DNA of 64,000 nucleotides from Bacillus sp. FJAT-14578 (lineage in GTDB: Bacteria; Bacillota; Bacilli; Bacillales; Bacillaceae_H): the NCBI RefSeq assembly GCF_000504165.1, contig NZ_AYSE01000007.1, positions 372,001-436,000 on the forward strand, written 5' to 3'. Numbering within the stretch: position 1 is the first letter of the stretch; every line of letters begins with the position of its first letter. Made by a program: the position numbers and the translations under genes. Below, piece after piece: positions 37,373 to 45,566 of the stretch. A model generated the notes under the pieces. It had not been told where the DNA came from, ran no database searches, and was given only the letters and a program-made list of their open reading frames with translations.

Positions 37373-37735
37373 ATGAATCAATATAAAGAAGAGCTTCTCT
37401 CATTGACAAATAAAATGGTGGAATACAATGAGAGTGCGTTCAAACGATTAGAAGAGAATAAGGTGGAAGACCAATTAGATACTTATTTTTATAAGCAAGT
37501 AAAGCCATATGTTGAGGTTTTTGATGAACAAGTCCATCGCTGGAGTGTCATGTGCGAGAGGTGGATTGAAGATACACAGCCGAAGTATATTCATAAACAG
37601 CAAATTGAAACAGCCGTAGATAATCTTCGACAAGTCGTTTTACAATCTTTTTATGTAAGCTCAAGAAACGTGAGAATCAAAAAAATGATTCACGCCAACC
37701 AATATACCCTGGTATCCATTTTGGAGTCCTTTTAA
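37373..37735 (+). CDS. yppE: DUF1798 protein YppE
   Basis: 120-residue helical protein of the YppE/DUF1798 family, a four-helix bundle in the known structure. Conserved features include WIEDTQPKYIHKQQIE near residue 65. ATG at 37373 after AGAGGTGA. Follows yppD after about 40 bases. Function unknown. Confidence 0.85.
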   Translation: MNQYKEELLSLTNKMVEYNESAFKRLEENKVEDQLDTYFYKQVKPYVEVFDEQVHRWSVMCERWIEDTQPKYIHKQQIETAVDNLRQVVLQSFYVSSRNVRIKKMIHANQYTLVSILESF

Positions 37736-37809
37736 TAAAAATGAAGATGCCTTTAAGAAGGGGCTGACCTATAAGTCCAAAAAAGGAAGATAATATTGGT
37801 TTTAAACTG

Positions 37810-37913
37810 AAATGAACCGTCAAGTAACTGTTGATTTTACTGAATTTCTCATGACGGTTCATTTTCAGGAGGGTGAATCAACAGCATGGAAACCATGCTG
37901 TTGATTCACCCTC
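37810..37913. repeat. Double-hairpin element, copy 1 (acts as terminator)
   Basis: Hairpin 1: AAATGAACCGTCA (37810-37822) pairs with TGACGGTTCATTT (37851-37863); its loop holds TTGATTTTACTGAATTT. Hairpin 2: a perfect 21-bp stem (37869-37889 with 37893-37913), loop AAA, then CTTTTTG. Related copies at 50978 and 54644 keep the loop core but change the stems. Lies between convergent yppE and the 55-aa gene. Confidence 0.8.
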
Positions 37914-37919
37914 TTTTTG

Positions 37920-38087
37920 TTATTCTTCTACCACTTTAATCGATACTGGAGGGGTGTTTTCGCTTGCTACAGGCTCAATGTCTAGTACAGCTTGTTGATG
38001 ACGTTTTGCTTGAACTTGCTGGCCATGCTTTGGACTTTCTGGCTCATGTCCCTTTTGTTTATGATTAAAGTTTTTTCCGCGTCCCAT
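37920..38087 (-). CDS. Small protein, 55 aa
   Basis: Encodes MGRGKNFNHKQKGHEPESPK.. ending SIKVVEE. Basic, glutamine and histidine-rich N-terminal half, acidic end; no hydrophobic segment. An AGAGGAGGTCG ribosome site precedes the ATG and a strong hairpin follows the stop, so the gene is well supported. It sits among spore and ypp genes and resembles a spore protein in composition, but I do not recognise the family. Confidence 0.65.
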   Translation of the reverse strand: MGRGKNFNHKQKGHEPESPKHGQQVQAKRHQQAVLDIEPVASENTPPVSIKVVEE

Positions 38088-38201
38088 GAAAATCGACCTC
38101 CTCTAAAAATGATGTGCCTACATTTTTAATATGAGATTTTTAGGCTGTTTTATCCCTCATTAACAGGTAGTAAGACTTCGCTTTTAGATTATGGAAAATA
38201 A

Positions 38202-38249
38202 AAAAAGAGGGCGAATGACAGAAAATCCTGTTGCACTCGTCCCTCTTAT
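38202..38249 (-). terminator. Terminator of yppF
   Basis: On the minus strand AAGAGGGACGAGTGCAACAG pairs imperfectly with CTGTCATTCGCCCTCTT, then seven T. Confidence 0.75.
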
Positions 38250-38254
38250 AACGC

Positions 38255-38455
38255 TTATGCTTTTTCTTCTAAGATTGAAAAATAAGGCTTTTCAGCACCA
38301 TTCAATTCCAATTCACGAATTAACTGCTTGTACTCCGTGATTGAAATTTCACCCCTTAAATATTTCTGCTGCGCAAAGTCTAGTAGTTCATTTCCATCTT
38401 CGGGCTCATACTGCTTAAAAGCAATAAATTTGTTTCGAAGTTCGTTTACACTCAT
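38255..38455 (-). CDS. yppF: YppF-like small protein
   Basis: 66 residues with KYLRGEISITEYKQLIRELE, the pattern expected of the YppF-like family (short helical hairpin). GGGGGGAT precedes the ATG on the minus strand. Divergent from yppG. Function unknown. Confidence 0.75.
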   Translation of the reverse strand: MSVNELRNKFIAFKQYEPEDGNELLDFAQQKYLRGEISITEYKQLIRELELNGAEKPYFSILEEKA

Positions 38456-38588
38456 GGAAATCCCCCCTAATCCCCCAATTACTATAATTTTATCATGAAT
38501 TTGAGAGGAAGCTTTTATTTGAAAAATTTAGACTTCCGACAAAATGTGACAAAAATGTGACATTTTCTTCTGGATTCAATATATTTAT

Positions 38589-38616
38589 CCCTGTTAGAGT
38601 TTTTTCTCTAACAGGG
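38589..38616. other. Hairpin in the yppF-yppG divergent gap
   Basis: CCCTGTTAGAG / CTCTAACAGGG, perfect 11-bp stem with a six-T loop, placed in the space between divergent yppF and yppG. No U-tract follows, so its role is unclear. Confidence 0.6.
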
Positions 38617-38773
38617 TCCTTACGTTTAAAAATGGTTTGGCCTTTATGTTTTATGGAAAATGGACCGTCATCTAAACCATCGGCATTCTGCGTTTACATG
38701 CTGGTCCACATACACCTATTTTTTCTTTGCTCATACAATAAAGGAGAAATGTGAGAACAAGGAGGTTAAAAGG

Positions 38774-39172
38774 ATGCTTCCAACACCATATTACGGTACT
38801 CAGCCTCAGCGCATGGAGTATCCATATGCATACCCATTTTCCTCGTATCAGCCGTCATTTCCCATGAATCCTTATTGGCCGATGTATGGAGAGCATGGTA
38901 CGCAAATGGGCAATATGAACATGATGAACCATCTGCCTAATATGCCTTATATGGGGGCGAGACCGCCAATGGCCAATATGTACCCGACTCCATATCCGGC
39001 ACCTTCACAAAAGGCTCAGCCAAAACAAATGCAATCAATCATGTCACAATTCAAGACATCTGATGGAAATTTGGATATTAATAAAATGATGAATACCGCA
39101 GGACAAATGATGAACGCGGTTAACCAATTAAGCGGGATGGTGAAGGGGGTCTCGGGAATCTTTAAGGTATAA
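38774..39172 (+). CDS. yppG: YppG-like protein (spore coat-type composition)
   Basis: 132 residues. First 95 residues are rich in Pro, Tyr, Met and Asn (PYYGTQPQRMEYPYAYPF..), as in spore coat proteins; the last 40 (MSQFKTSDGNLDINKMMNTAGQMMNAVNQ) are the conserved YppG tail. ATG at 38774 after AAGGAGG. A GGGG-GATGAA-CCCC hairpin with T-run follows the stop. Confidence 0.85.
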   Translation: MLPTPYYGTQPQRMEYPYAYPFSSYQPSFPMNPYWPMYGEHGTQMGNMNMMNHLPNMPYMGARPPMANMYPTPYPAPSQKAQPKQMQSIMSQFKTSDGNLDINKMMNTAGQMMNAVNQLSGMVKGVSGIFKV

Positions 39173-39269
39173 GGATTCCCGGGGGATGAACCCCTTCTTT
39201 TTTATTCATTGACCACATTCGTTTTCTTTCAAATTTTTAGCATGGGCACAACCTGAATTTTCTGACAAA

Positions 39270-39300
39270 TAAAAAAACTAAAAGCTTTTAGGCTTTTAGC
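39270..39300 (-). terminator. Terminator of the truncated CBO0543-like gene
   Basis: On the minus strand CTAAAAGC / GCTTTTAG with a six-base loop is followed by TTTTTTTATT. Confidence 0.75.
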
Positions 39301-39414
39301 ATCGGTTGGTTTTGTAATTGTTAGTACGAATATCATAACACGAAGAAAATATTTAAACAATACGAAAAATCTGATAATTATACATCCAAAAAAACTAATT
39401 AGCAATTAAGTTGC

Positions 39415-39735
39415 CTATTTAAGATCAGCCATAAGGGGGCGCAGAGATTTGTAATCATCTATGTTATTTGTTACCTGATTAAAGTAAACGCAGGTAATAG
39501 GAAAAAGGAGATAGCTAAACATGACACTTATATCGAAAATTTTAAATAAATTGACTGGATATTTAACGTATTCCTTTTTTACGGTCAAAACATCTAAAAT
39601 CGAAGCTATATAACTTTTTAGCAGAAAGACAATAACCCAATCCTTCATGGGAGGCTTTCTTATTAAATTAAAAAAAGCGGCTATTCCAAAAACGAACAGG
39701 AGTTTTAGAACTGTTTTTTCAAAATTTTTCCCCAT
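39415..39735 (-). pseudogene. CBO0543-family membrane protein, C-terminally truncated
   Basis: 106 residues with RKPPMKDWVIVFLLKSYIASILD, VKKEYVKYPV and FSYLLFPITCVYFNQ, which I recognise as the first two thirds of the CBO0543 family of Bacillus membrane proteins (usually about 160-170 residues). The last residues (NNIDDYKSLRPLMADLK) diverge and the remaining helices are absent downstream. GGGGG precedes the ATG at 39735. It may be broken or simply a short paralogue. Confidence 0.6.
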
Positions 39736-39884
39736 AACCAATACCCCCAAACGATACTGCTATAAAGTCTGCCCTAAAAAACATTAAATATCATTTGAAG
39801 GCTGGAATTCTAAGAAGGTTATTTAGAAGCAAATGGATTTGTTGAGTTTCGCAATGAAACAATATAAGAGTAATGGTGTTTACT

Positions 39885-39909
39885 AAAAAACCACCCATGT
39901 GTAGGTGGC
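39885..39909 (-). terminator. Terminator of the 57-aa gene
   Basis: On the minus strand CCACCTACACATGGGTGG then TTTTTT. Confidence 0.7.
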
Positions 39910-39922
39910 GGTAATTTCGAAC

Positions 39923-40096
39923 TTATAAATCCTTTAAATCAATTTTAGTGCTGTCGTACTCGTTTTGATCGATTAAACCTTTTTCCAACATTTCATCTAA
40001 CTCGGCATATGCTTTTGAAAATTGGGCACGAGTAAAATTGTCTGATTCTTCCTGATTTTTCAGATGGGGATTATTATCTCTTGCATCGTAAGTCAT
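39923..40096 (-). CDS. Small protein, 57 aa, SHOCT-like tail
   Basis: MTYDARDNNPHLKNQEESDN.. followed by AYAELDEMLEKGLIDQNEYDSTKIDLKDL. The second part resembles the SHOCT short C-terminal motif (leucine-rich helix, GLI, acidic turn). GAGGAGGAG ribosome site before the ATG and terminator after the stop support it. Function unknown. Confidence 0.65.
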   Translation of the reverse strand: MTYDARDNNPHLKNQEESDNFTRAQFSKAYAELDEMLEKGLIDQNEYDSTKIDLKDL

Positions 40097-40216
40097 CTAA
40101 AATAACTCCTCCTCATACGGCATGATGATATTGAAATTGTAACCAAAGACCATCACTTTTAACCAAGAAGCGGAGAAATCAACCATTAAACGTCATAAGG
40201 GAGCAGAGTACCTAGC

Positions 40217-40351
40217 TTAATCGCGTTTATCTTTTTTTATTTTGCTTATGGTGGATAATAAGTAAGAAAGAAGTATAATAATCGCTCCTAAGGATGAGAG
40301 ATATAGCAAAATAGATACCGCAGATTCGTTGGAAAAAATAAGTTGATACAT
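40217..40351 (-). CDS. Predicted single-pass membrane peptide, 44 aa
   Basis: MYQLIFSNESAVSILLYLSS.. with a hydrophobic stretch (about 11-35) and a basic end KIKKDKRD. The ATG follows GAGGTGGG on the minus strand. Too short for homology by eye; coding status rests on ribosome site and membrane-segment logic. Confidence 0.45.
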   Translation of the reverse strand: MYQLIFSNESAVSILLYLSSLGAIIILLSYLLSTISKIKKDKRD

Positions 40352-40553
40352 CCAATCCCACCTCGGCAACATAAACATCACCTCGCTATCTAAAATTCAG
40401 GATAGTCCAGTATATGCAAAAGAGAAGTTGTCCGGAAGTGGACGAGCATTAGGAGATAAGTTAGGGAGCGGCTGAAATAAAAATACGTTAAAATCAAATT
40501 TTTAAATTTTTTCAAAGGTATAGTATAGTGGTAGCTAGAGGGAGGGACAAAAA

Positions 40554-40982
40554 ATGAAAGTAGTTAAAATAGTATCTTTTTTGGTTATTTTAGCGGTCCT
40601 AGCAGGAGTAAGTGTTTACCATTTTGGGACAAAAGTTGCTTCCGATAAGATGATAGATTATGTTTCAAAGGAGCTTGAAAATAGCGGCGAATCGGAAAGA
40701 ATCAAAGAAACAATTCAAGGTGATCCTCAGTTACAACAGTTTATAAAAGAGGGAGCCCAGGATGTTGATGAGAGCACACTACCGTTTACAACTAAAGAAG
40801 AGGCTGCCAAAACGATTATTAAAAAAATGGGAATGACAGAATTACAATCCATTCAGTCGCAAGTAAAAGATGGAGTTACAGCAGAGGAGAAACAGGAGAT
40901 ATTGAATAAAGTGGAAAGTAAACTCACAGAAGAAGAGATATTAGCTTTAAAGGTTCTAGCCTATAAAGAGTTGAATCAATAA
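40554..40982 (+). CDS. Hypothetical membrane-anchored protein, 142 aa
   Basis: N-terminal membrane anchor (VVKIVSFLVILAVLAGVSVYHF) followed by an acidic and helical external or cytoplasmic domain (ERIKETIQGDPQLQQFIKEGAQDVDE; LTEEEILALKVLAYKELNQ). GGGAGGGAC precedes the ATG. I do not recognise the family with certainty. Monocistronic. A degenerate repeat follows it (about 40985-41035). Confidence 0.75.
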   Translation: MKVVKIVSFLVILAVLAGVSVYHFGTKVASDKMIDYVSKELENSGESERIKETIQGDPQLQQFIKEGAQDVDESTLPFTTKEEAAKTIIKKMGMTELQSIQSQVKDGVTAEEKQEILNKVESKLTEEEILALKVLAYKELNQ

Positions 40983-41045
40983 AGGAAACTTCCATCAGTG
41001 GGAGTCTTACTGCCCGTTAATGCGGGATAAAAATTAGCCTGGATG

Positions 41046-41077
41046 CAAAAAAAGAGAAGGGGTTACCTTCTCTTTTA
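41046..41077 (-). terminator. Terminator of the cold-shock gene
   Basis: On the minus strand AAAGAGAAGG / CCTTCTCTTT with a TAACC loop and seven T. Confidence 0.85.
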
Positions 41078-41085
41078 AATGTTAA

Positions 41086-41286
41086 TTATTTTTTAACTAC
41101 GTTAGTAGCTTGTGGTCCGCGAGCACCTTGCTCAACTTCGAAAGAAACTTCTTGTCCTTCTTCTAAAGACTTGAAGCCTTCACCTTGAATAGCACTGAAA
41201 TGTACGAATACATCGTCTCCGCCTTCAACTTCGATGAATCCAAAACCTTTTTCTGCGTTAAACCATTTAACTTTACCAGTTTGCAT
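41086..41286 (-). CDS. cspD: Cold-shock protein (CspB/CspD type)
   Basis: 66-residue OB-fold nucleic-acid chaperone with RNP1 KGFGFIEV and RNP2 DVFVHFSAI intact. GGAGGATTTTTT precedes the ATG. The symbol is by similarity to B. subtilis CspD (also 66 residues) and could equally be another paralogue. Confidence 0.9.
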   Translation of the reverse strand: MQTGKVKWFNAEKGFGFIEVEGGDDVFVHFSAIQGEGFKSLEEGQEVSFEVEQGARGPQATNVVKK

Positions 41287-41573
41287 TAAAAAATCCTCCT
41301 AAAAATGTACTTCTATGTACATATCCATTTTCGACCATCTTACAAATAATAAAAAGATATTGGAAAAACTGCAACCTCGCAGAAGATTTAACTTTGCTAT
41401 CTCCTTTGAAGTTACAGCTCACTTAAATCTTTATTGTATTAAAAGTAAAATGGTTTAAAGCCACTATATCACTTCACCAATGGAAAAGCAAATAACGTCC
41501 GATATAAAAATAAGATTTATGTAAATGGCTATATGAATGAAAAATTCGAAATATTATTGAAAAAGAAATTAAT

Positions 41574-42260
41574 ATGCGATATATTGGTTTTATGAAAAAT
41601 AATAAAATACAACCCATTAAACGTTCTTCATTTAGAGATGAAGTATATGAAACCTTAAAAAAAGCTATTATTATGTTGGAATTCGAACCGGGACAGCGTT
41701 TAAATGATAAGGAATTGGCCGAGGATTTTGGAATAAGCCGGACTCCAGTCAGAGAAGCGCTCAAGCGCCTTGAAGATGAGGGTCTTGTACAATCCATCCC
41801 CGGCTCGGCCACCCGTGTAGCTCTCCTTAATATAGAGGAAGCAAAACATGCTTTTACCGTTGTGGCCGTTTTACATTCATTGGCTGCTCGCCTTGCAGTC
41901 CCATCATTAACAGAAAGGGAAATAGAAGCACTGAAAACGAGTAATGAAGCCTTACGACTATCACTTGAACAACATGATGTGGCAAAAGCCATTGAAGCAG
42001 ACGAAACGTTTCACGGCGTTTTTTTAAAGGTGACGGGAAATCCTGAAATTGTGATGGCATTAGAACGAATCGTTCCCAAAATTCACCGTCTGGAAATATC
42101 GCAGTTTGCTTCCATTAAAGGTTTACAATCGGTGGAGCAGCATGAACAGATCATTCTTTCCTGCAAAAATGGAGACAGCGAAGAAACTGCTCGCCTCGTT
42201 GAAGAAAATTGGCTAAGTCTTGGCGAGTTGTTGACAACAAACAAAAATGAGGTGAAATGA
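41574..42260 (+). CDS. GntR-family transcriptional regulator (FadR/FCD subfamily)
   Basis: 228 residues from the ATG at 41574 or 222 from the ATG at 41592; neither has a clear ribosome site. N-terminal winged helix (LNDKELAEDFGISRTPVREALKRLEDEGLV, about 40-70) and a C-terminal helical FCD ligand-binding domain with DETFHGVFLKVTGN (Asp and His metal ligands likely). Its TGA directly abuts the TTG start of the transporter gene, so it probably controls that gene. Ligand unknown. Confidence 0.85.
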   Translation: MRYIGFMKNNKIQPIKRSSFRDEVYETLKKAIIMLEFEPGQRLNDKELAEDFGISRTPVREALKRLEDEGLVQSIPGSATRVALLNIEEAKHAFTVVAVLHSLAARLAVPSLTEREIEALKTSNEALRLSLEQHDVAKAIEADETFHGVFLKVTGNPEIVMALERIVPKIHRLEISQFASIKGLQSVEQHEQIILSCKNGDSEETARLVEENWLSLGELLTTNKNEVK

Positions 42261-43229
42261 TTGCGTCCTCTCTTTCTAGGAATTTGTGCAGCTCTTTTCT
42301 TTTCATTTACATTCATTTTGAACCGGTCCATGGAATTATCAGGTGGCAGCTGGATATGGAGTGCTTCACTGAGGTATCTGTTTATGATTCCTTTTCTTTT
42401 TGTCATTGTGATTGGAAGGAAGAATTTCCGTCCGCTTTTACAAGTGATGAAAGAAAATCCCGGACGGTGGATGTTATGGAGCTTTATCGGGTTTGGGTTA
42501 TTTTATGCACCTTTATGCTTTGCTGCTGCTTATTCGCCAGGGTGGCTCATTGCGGGAACTTGGCAAATTACCATCATTTCCGGTGCTCTGCTTGCTCCAT
42601 TCTTTTATGAAACGATTCAAACGGCAAACGGGACAAAAAAACTGCGAGGTCAGATTCCGCTGAAAGGCCTTATCATGTCTCTCATCATTTTATTGGGTGT
42701 TTTATTGATGCAGGTTGAACAAGCGCAGCATATTTCCATGAAAGAATTATGGCTCGGAATAATCCCGGTTATCATCGCTTCTTTTGCTTATCCGCTCGGC
42801 AATCGGAAAATGATGGAAGTATGCGATGATCGATTAGATGCTTATCAGCGTGTGTTGGGCATGACGCTGGCGAGTCTTCCCGTTTGGCTATTGCTTTCTG
42901 TCTATGGTTTGATAACAACCGGCCTGCCAAGTAAAGAACAGACGATTCAATCTAGCTTGGTCGCGATTTGCTCTGGAGTCGTCGCCACCGTTCTTTTCTT
43001 TAAAGCAACAGACATGGTAAGGGGAGACATGCGAAAACTGGCTTCTGTTGAAGCTACCCAATCCATGGAAGTCCTTTTTACATTCATGGGAGAGTTCCTT
43101 TTTCTAGCTGTAATCATTCCAACCCCTCTATCTTGGTGGGGAATGTTGATATTGATGATTGGAATGATTGCACATAGTTATGCTTCAAGAGTGGAGCCCT
43201 TGCGGAAAACGGAAAAGGCCAGTTTTTGA
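42261..43229 (+). CDS. EmrE-family (DMT superfamily) transporter
   Basis: 322-residue inner-membrane protein with about ten helices, of the Pfam 'multidrug resistance efflux transporter' type (PF13536-like). It starts at a TTG immediately after the regulator stop, with GAGGTGAA upstream, and thus is translationally coupled. The substrate cannot be told; the family name does not prove drug efflux. Ends at a terminator. Confidence 0.8.
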   Translation: MRPLFLGICAALFFSFTFILNRSMELSGGSWIWSASLRYLFMIPFLFVIVIGRKNFRPLLQVMKENPGRWMLWSFIGFGLFYAPLCFAAAYSPGWLIAGTWQITIISGALLAPFFYETIQTANGTKKLRGQIPLKGLIMSLIILLGVLLMQVEQAQHISMKELWLGIIPVIIASFAYPLGNRKMMEVCDDRLDAYQRVLGMTLASLPVWLLLSVYGLITTGLPSKEQTIQSSLVAICSGVVATVLFFKATDMVRGDMRKLASVEATQSMEVLFTFMGEFLFLAVIIPTPLSWWGMLILMIGMIAHSYASRVEPLRKTEKASF

Positions 43230-43258
43230 TGGACGCTTGAACAAACATTTTTTCAAAA

Positions 43259-43298
43259 AAAGATGAACCATCCCCTTGTCTGCGGATGGTTCATTCCA
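43259..43298 (+). terminator. Terminator of the GntR-transporter pair
   Basis: GATGAACCATCC / GGATGGTTCATT stem with a ten-base loop; only a short T-run. Confidence 0.65.
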
Positions 43299-43316
43299 AT
43301 GGAGACAGCTTAGAAG

Positions 43317-43464
43317 AGGTCATTCAAAAAGTCCGGGAAAAATGACCGTCGAATTTCCGCGTCAGCTTGCTTTTCCGCTACTCACGTATTTTTAACATAC
43401 GCTCCGTTGCTCAAAGCGGCGCTTCCTTGAACTTCTCGCCCCTTTTTGTCCTCCTTTTTGAACA
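43317..43464 (-). repeat. MITE-like element with terminal inverted repeats, copy B
   Basis: Inverse orientation to copy A at 19.2 kb. On the minus strand it runs from GTTCAAAAAGGAGGAC through AGAAGTTCAAGGAAGC and ATACGTGAGTAGCGGA to CGGACTTTTTGAAT. Shorter than copy A by a central segment of about 60 bases. It ends a few bases from the stop codon of the small minus-strand gene. Confidence 0.75.
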
Positions 43465-43468
43465 TACA

Positions 43469-43624
43469 TTAGAAGGTACTTTCCTTGTCTTTTTGAGCTG
43501 TCCCCTGTTTGTATTTTTCCGCCAGCAATTCAAATACTTGATTGTAACTGAGGCCGGACTGGGCATTCAAGCGTTTGACTTCCTCCACATTTGTGCTGCT
43601 TTTTGGAAAAGATAAGCGGTTCAA
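43469..43624 (-). CDS. Small protein, 51 aa, resembling gamma-type spore protein
   Basis: Encodes LNRLSFPKSSTNVEEVKRLNAQSGLS.. The block STNVEEVKRLNAQSG resembles the repeat unit of gamma-type small acid-soluble spore proteins. Start is a TTG at 43624 with GGGGTG about nine bases before it. The gene might also be a 5'-shortened remnant. A MITE-like copy lies just after the stop. Confidence 0.45.
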   Translation of the reverse strand: MNRLSFPKSSTNVEEVKRLNAQSGLSYNQVFELLAEKYKQGTAQKDKESTF

Positions 43625-43693
43625 TAAAAAAGCACCCCATTTGTTTGATCTTCCATTGCGGGTCAGGACGACCTCTGCTGATGGAAGGTTCCT

Positions 43694-43852
43694 TTATTTA
43701 AAATACTGATTAAACTTTTCATCACGTCTATGCGTATAATACGGATTTTCTTCTTCAGGACTTTTCGGATCCAAGTTTGTCTTAATGACTAATGAAGGGG
43801 AAGAAGATGGTTGGGCGTAAAGTCGTTTTTCTGTGCTGTGTTTGTCTGTCAT
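43694..43852 (-). CDS. Small basic protein, 52 aa
   Basis: MTDKHSTEKRLYAQPSSSPS.. ending DEKFNQYFK: hydrophilic, no membrane segment. A strong GGAGGTGTAAC ribosome site precedes the ATG. Lies in a group of tiny hydrophilic genes that looks spore-associated. Family not recognised. Confidence 0.6.
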   Translation of the reverse strand: MTDKHSTEKRLYAQPSSSPSLVIKTNLDPKSPEEENPYYTHRRDEKFNQYFK

Positions 43853-44021
43853 ATGTTACACCTCCCTATCTTTAAAGTGGATTTGTTTTAAATACTTTAT
43901 GTAATAGATGGGCTATTTCTAAAGGCTCCCTTTGTTGGCGAGAATTGGACTCCTGATTAAAACATATTTTCAATGAAATCACAAAAAATAAAGGAGGCCA
44001 AAATGAAAGGGGTGCTTTAAG

Positions 44022-44129
44022 ATGTCCAAAAAACCAAACAAGCCTCAAAAAACAAATATGGAATTTGGAAAAGAATTCACAGGAAAACCAACGAAAACCG
44101 AAGTAGGAAACAAGCAAAAGAAAAAATAA
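44022..44129 (+). CDS. Small basic protein, 35 aa
   Basis: MSKKPNKPQKTNMEFGKEFTG.. ending GNKQKKK. Very lysine-rich and hydrophilic. AAGGGGTG precedes the ATG. Seventeen bases before the next small gene, so probably one transcript. Composition fits small acid-soluble spore proteins, but no specific family is recognised. Confidence 0.5.
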   Translation: MSKKPNKPQKTNMEFGKEFTGKPTKTEVGNKQKKK

Positions 44130-44145
44130 GGAGTGTGTACTGATC

Positions 44146-44292
44146 ATGACAAACCGCAATGATAATCGTGAGCGAAAAAATAAATATCCAAACAATAAGC
44201 AGCAACCTGAGTTCGCAAAAGAATACTCCATTCAAAAAGATGCTACTCCTGAAGAAAATCCAAAATACGGAAGTAAATCTCACAAAAATTAA
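44146..44292 (+). CDS. Small hydrophilic protein, 48 aa
   Basis: MTNRNDNRERKNKYPNNKQQ.. ending YGSKSHKN. Rich in Asn, Lys, Glu and Gln; shares EFAKEYS with EFGKEFT of the preceding small protein. AAGGAGTGTG precedes the ATG. Spore-protein-like composition. The 300 bases that follow hold an AGGTCGA/TCGACCT inverted repeat (44432-44451) and no gene. Confidence 0.55.
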   Translation: MTNRNDNRERKNKYPNNKQQPEFAKEYSIQKDATPEENPKYGSKSHKN

Positions 44293-44431
44293 AGAGTAAG
44301 GAATGTTTAGGGCTTGAAGGGAAAACTTCAGGCCTTAGAATATTTATTGGATAAAATCGTCAAAAAAGAGCCGGCTTCGTCCTGTCACGCTTCTTCATGG
44401 CAGTTTTTTTTTGGTTTTGCTAGTTGACATC

Positions 44432-44451
44432 AGGTCGAGTTTGATCGACCT
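44432..44451. promoter_or_regulatory. Inverted repeat upstream of the ABC importer genes
   Basis: AGGTCGAGTTTGATCGACCT: AGGTCGA and TCGACCT flank a short centre, starting three bases after a TTGACA-like hexamer (44424-44429). It could be an operator for the importer operon starting at 44595, but no matching -10 is obvious at 17 bp. Confidence 0.35.
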
Positions 44452-44594
44452 ACCCCATATATTTTGGTGTTCCGATACTAAAACAGGAGACAAGGCATAC
44501 TGATAGTAAGGGAAACATTGTTCAAAATACATGTTTAAACAGAGAAACAAAAGGGAAAGTATCCTTGTTATAGAATAAAGGAGTGTGAGAAGAT

Positions 44595-45566
44595 GTGATT
44601 CATTTTCAACAAGTATCCAAAGTATATGAAGACGGAACAAAAGCGATTGAGAACATAGACCTGCATATTCAAAAGGGCGAATTCTTCGTATTGATTGGAC
44701 CGAGTGGATGTGGAAAAACAACCACTTTGAAATTGATCAACCGTTTAAATGAAGCAACAGGTGGAGAGATATTAATTGAAGGAAAAAATATTCGTGAGTA
44801 CAACATTCATGAGCTTCGCTGGAATATCGGCTACGTCCTGCAGCAAATCGCCTTGTTTCCACATATGACCATCGAAGAAAACATTGCGGTCGTTCCAGAA
44901 CTGAAAGGGTGGAGTAAGGACAAAAAGGCCTCCCGTGTAAAAGAACTATTGGAGTTAATCAACTTGCCGCCTGAGACGTTCAAAAAGAGAAAACCGGCGG
45001 AACTATCAGGAGGGCAGCAGCAGCGAATCGGGGTAGCACGTGCTCTCGCAGCAGATCCACCCATCATTTTAATGGATGAGCCCTTTAGCGCCTTAGATCC
45101 TTTAAGTCGCGAACAACTGCAGCAAGATATTTTGGCATTGAAAGAGCGTATCAATAAAACCATCGTGTTTGTGACCCATGATATGGATGAGGCATTGGCA
45201 TTAGGTGACCGGATATGCTTAATGAGAGAAGGAAAAATCGAGCAAATTGGAACCCCCGAACAATTCATCCAGGAACCGGCCAATGAATTTGTTCGCTCTT
45301 TCATTGGAAACCGAAAAAGTCCATGGGAAACCAAGGTTAAGGATTTAAACCTTCAAACGACAGAAATGGATGTGTCGGTCTTTTTAGAAAAGAACGATAC
45401 ATTAAACGAAGCGATGAGGTTCTTTTCTCAATATCCCTCCATTGGCGTTAAAGATGGAGAACATACCATTGGTTATTTGACGAGTCAAGATGTACTCCAG
45501 TTTTTATATGACCAGGAAGGGAGGGGGAGCGGTTCATGTTCTGGGAAGAAAGAAGTTCACAATTGA
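44595..45566 (+). CDS. ABC importer ATP-binding protein, OpuCA-like
   Basis: 323 residues. Walker A GPSGCGKTT (about 37-45), signature LSGGQQQR (about 136-143), Walker B IILMDEPFSALDP and the H-loop THD are intact. The C-terminus keeps one CBS-like segment (VSVFLEKNDTLNEAMRFFSQYPSIGVKD), as in quaternary-amine importers. GTG start 11 bases after AAAGGAG. Overlaps the permease gene by 31 bases. Substrate class: betaine, carnitine, choline, or ergothioneine. Confidence 0.87.
   Translation: MIHFQQVSKVYEDGTKAIENIDLHIQKGEFFVLIGPSGCGKTTTLKLINRLNEATGGEILIEGKNIREYNIHELRWNIGYVLQQIALFPHMTIEENIAVVPELKGWSKDKKASRVKELLELINLPPETFKKRKPAELSGGQQQRIGVARALAADPPIILMDEPFSALDPLSREQLQQDILALKERINKTIVFVTHDMDEALALGDRICLMREGKIEQIGTPEQFIQEPANEFVRSFIGNRKSPWETKVKDLNLQTTEMDVSVFLEKNDTLNEAMRFFSQYPSIGVKDGEHTIGYLTSQDVLQFLYDQEGRGSGSCSGKKEVHN

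Noticed and set aside
43980-44021. Five-codon ATG frame with AAGGAGG just before the 35-aa gene
   Set aside because: Too short to be a credible gene; it may only be a ribosome-loading site upstream of the real start.
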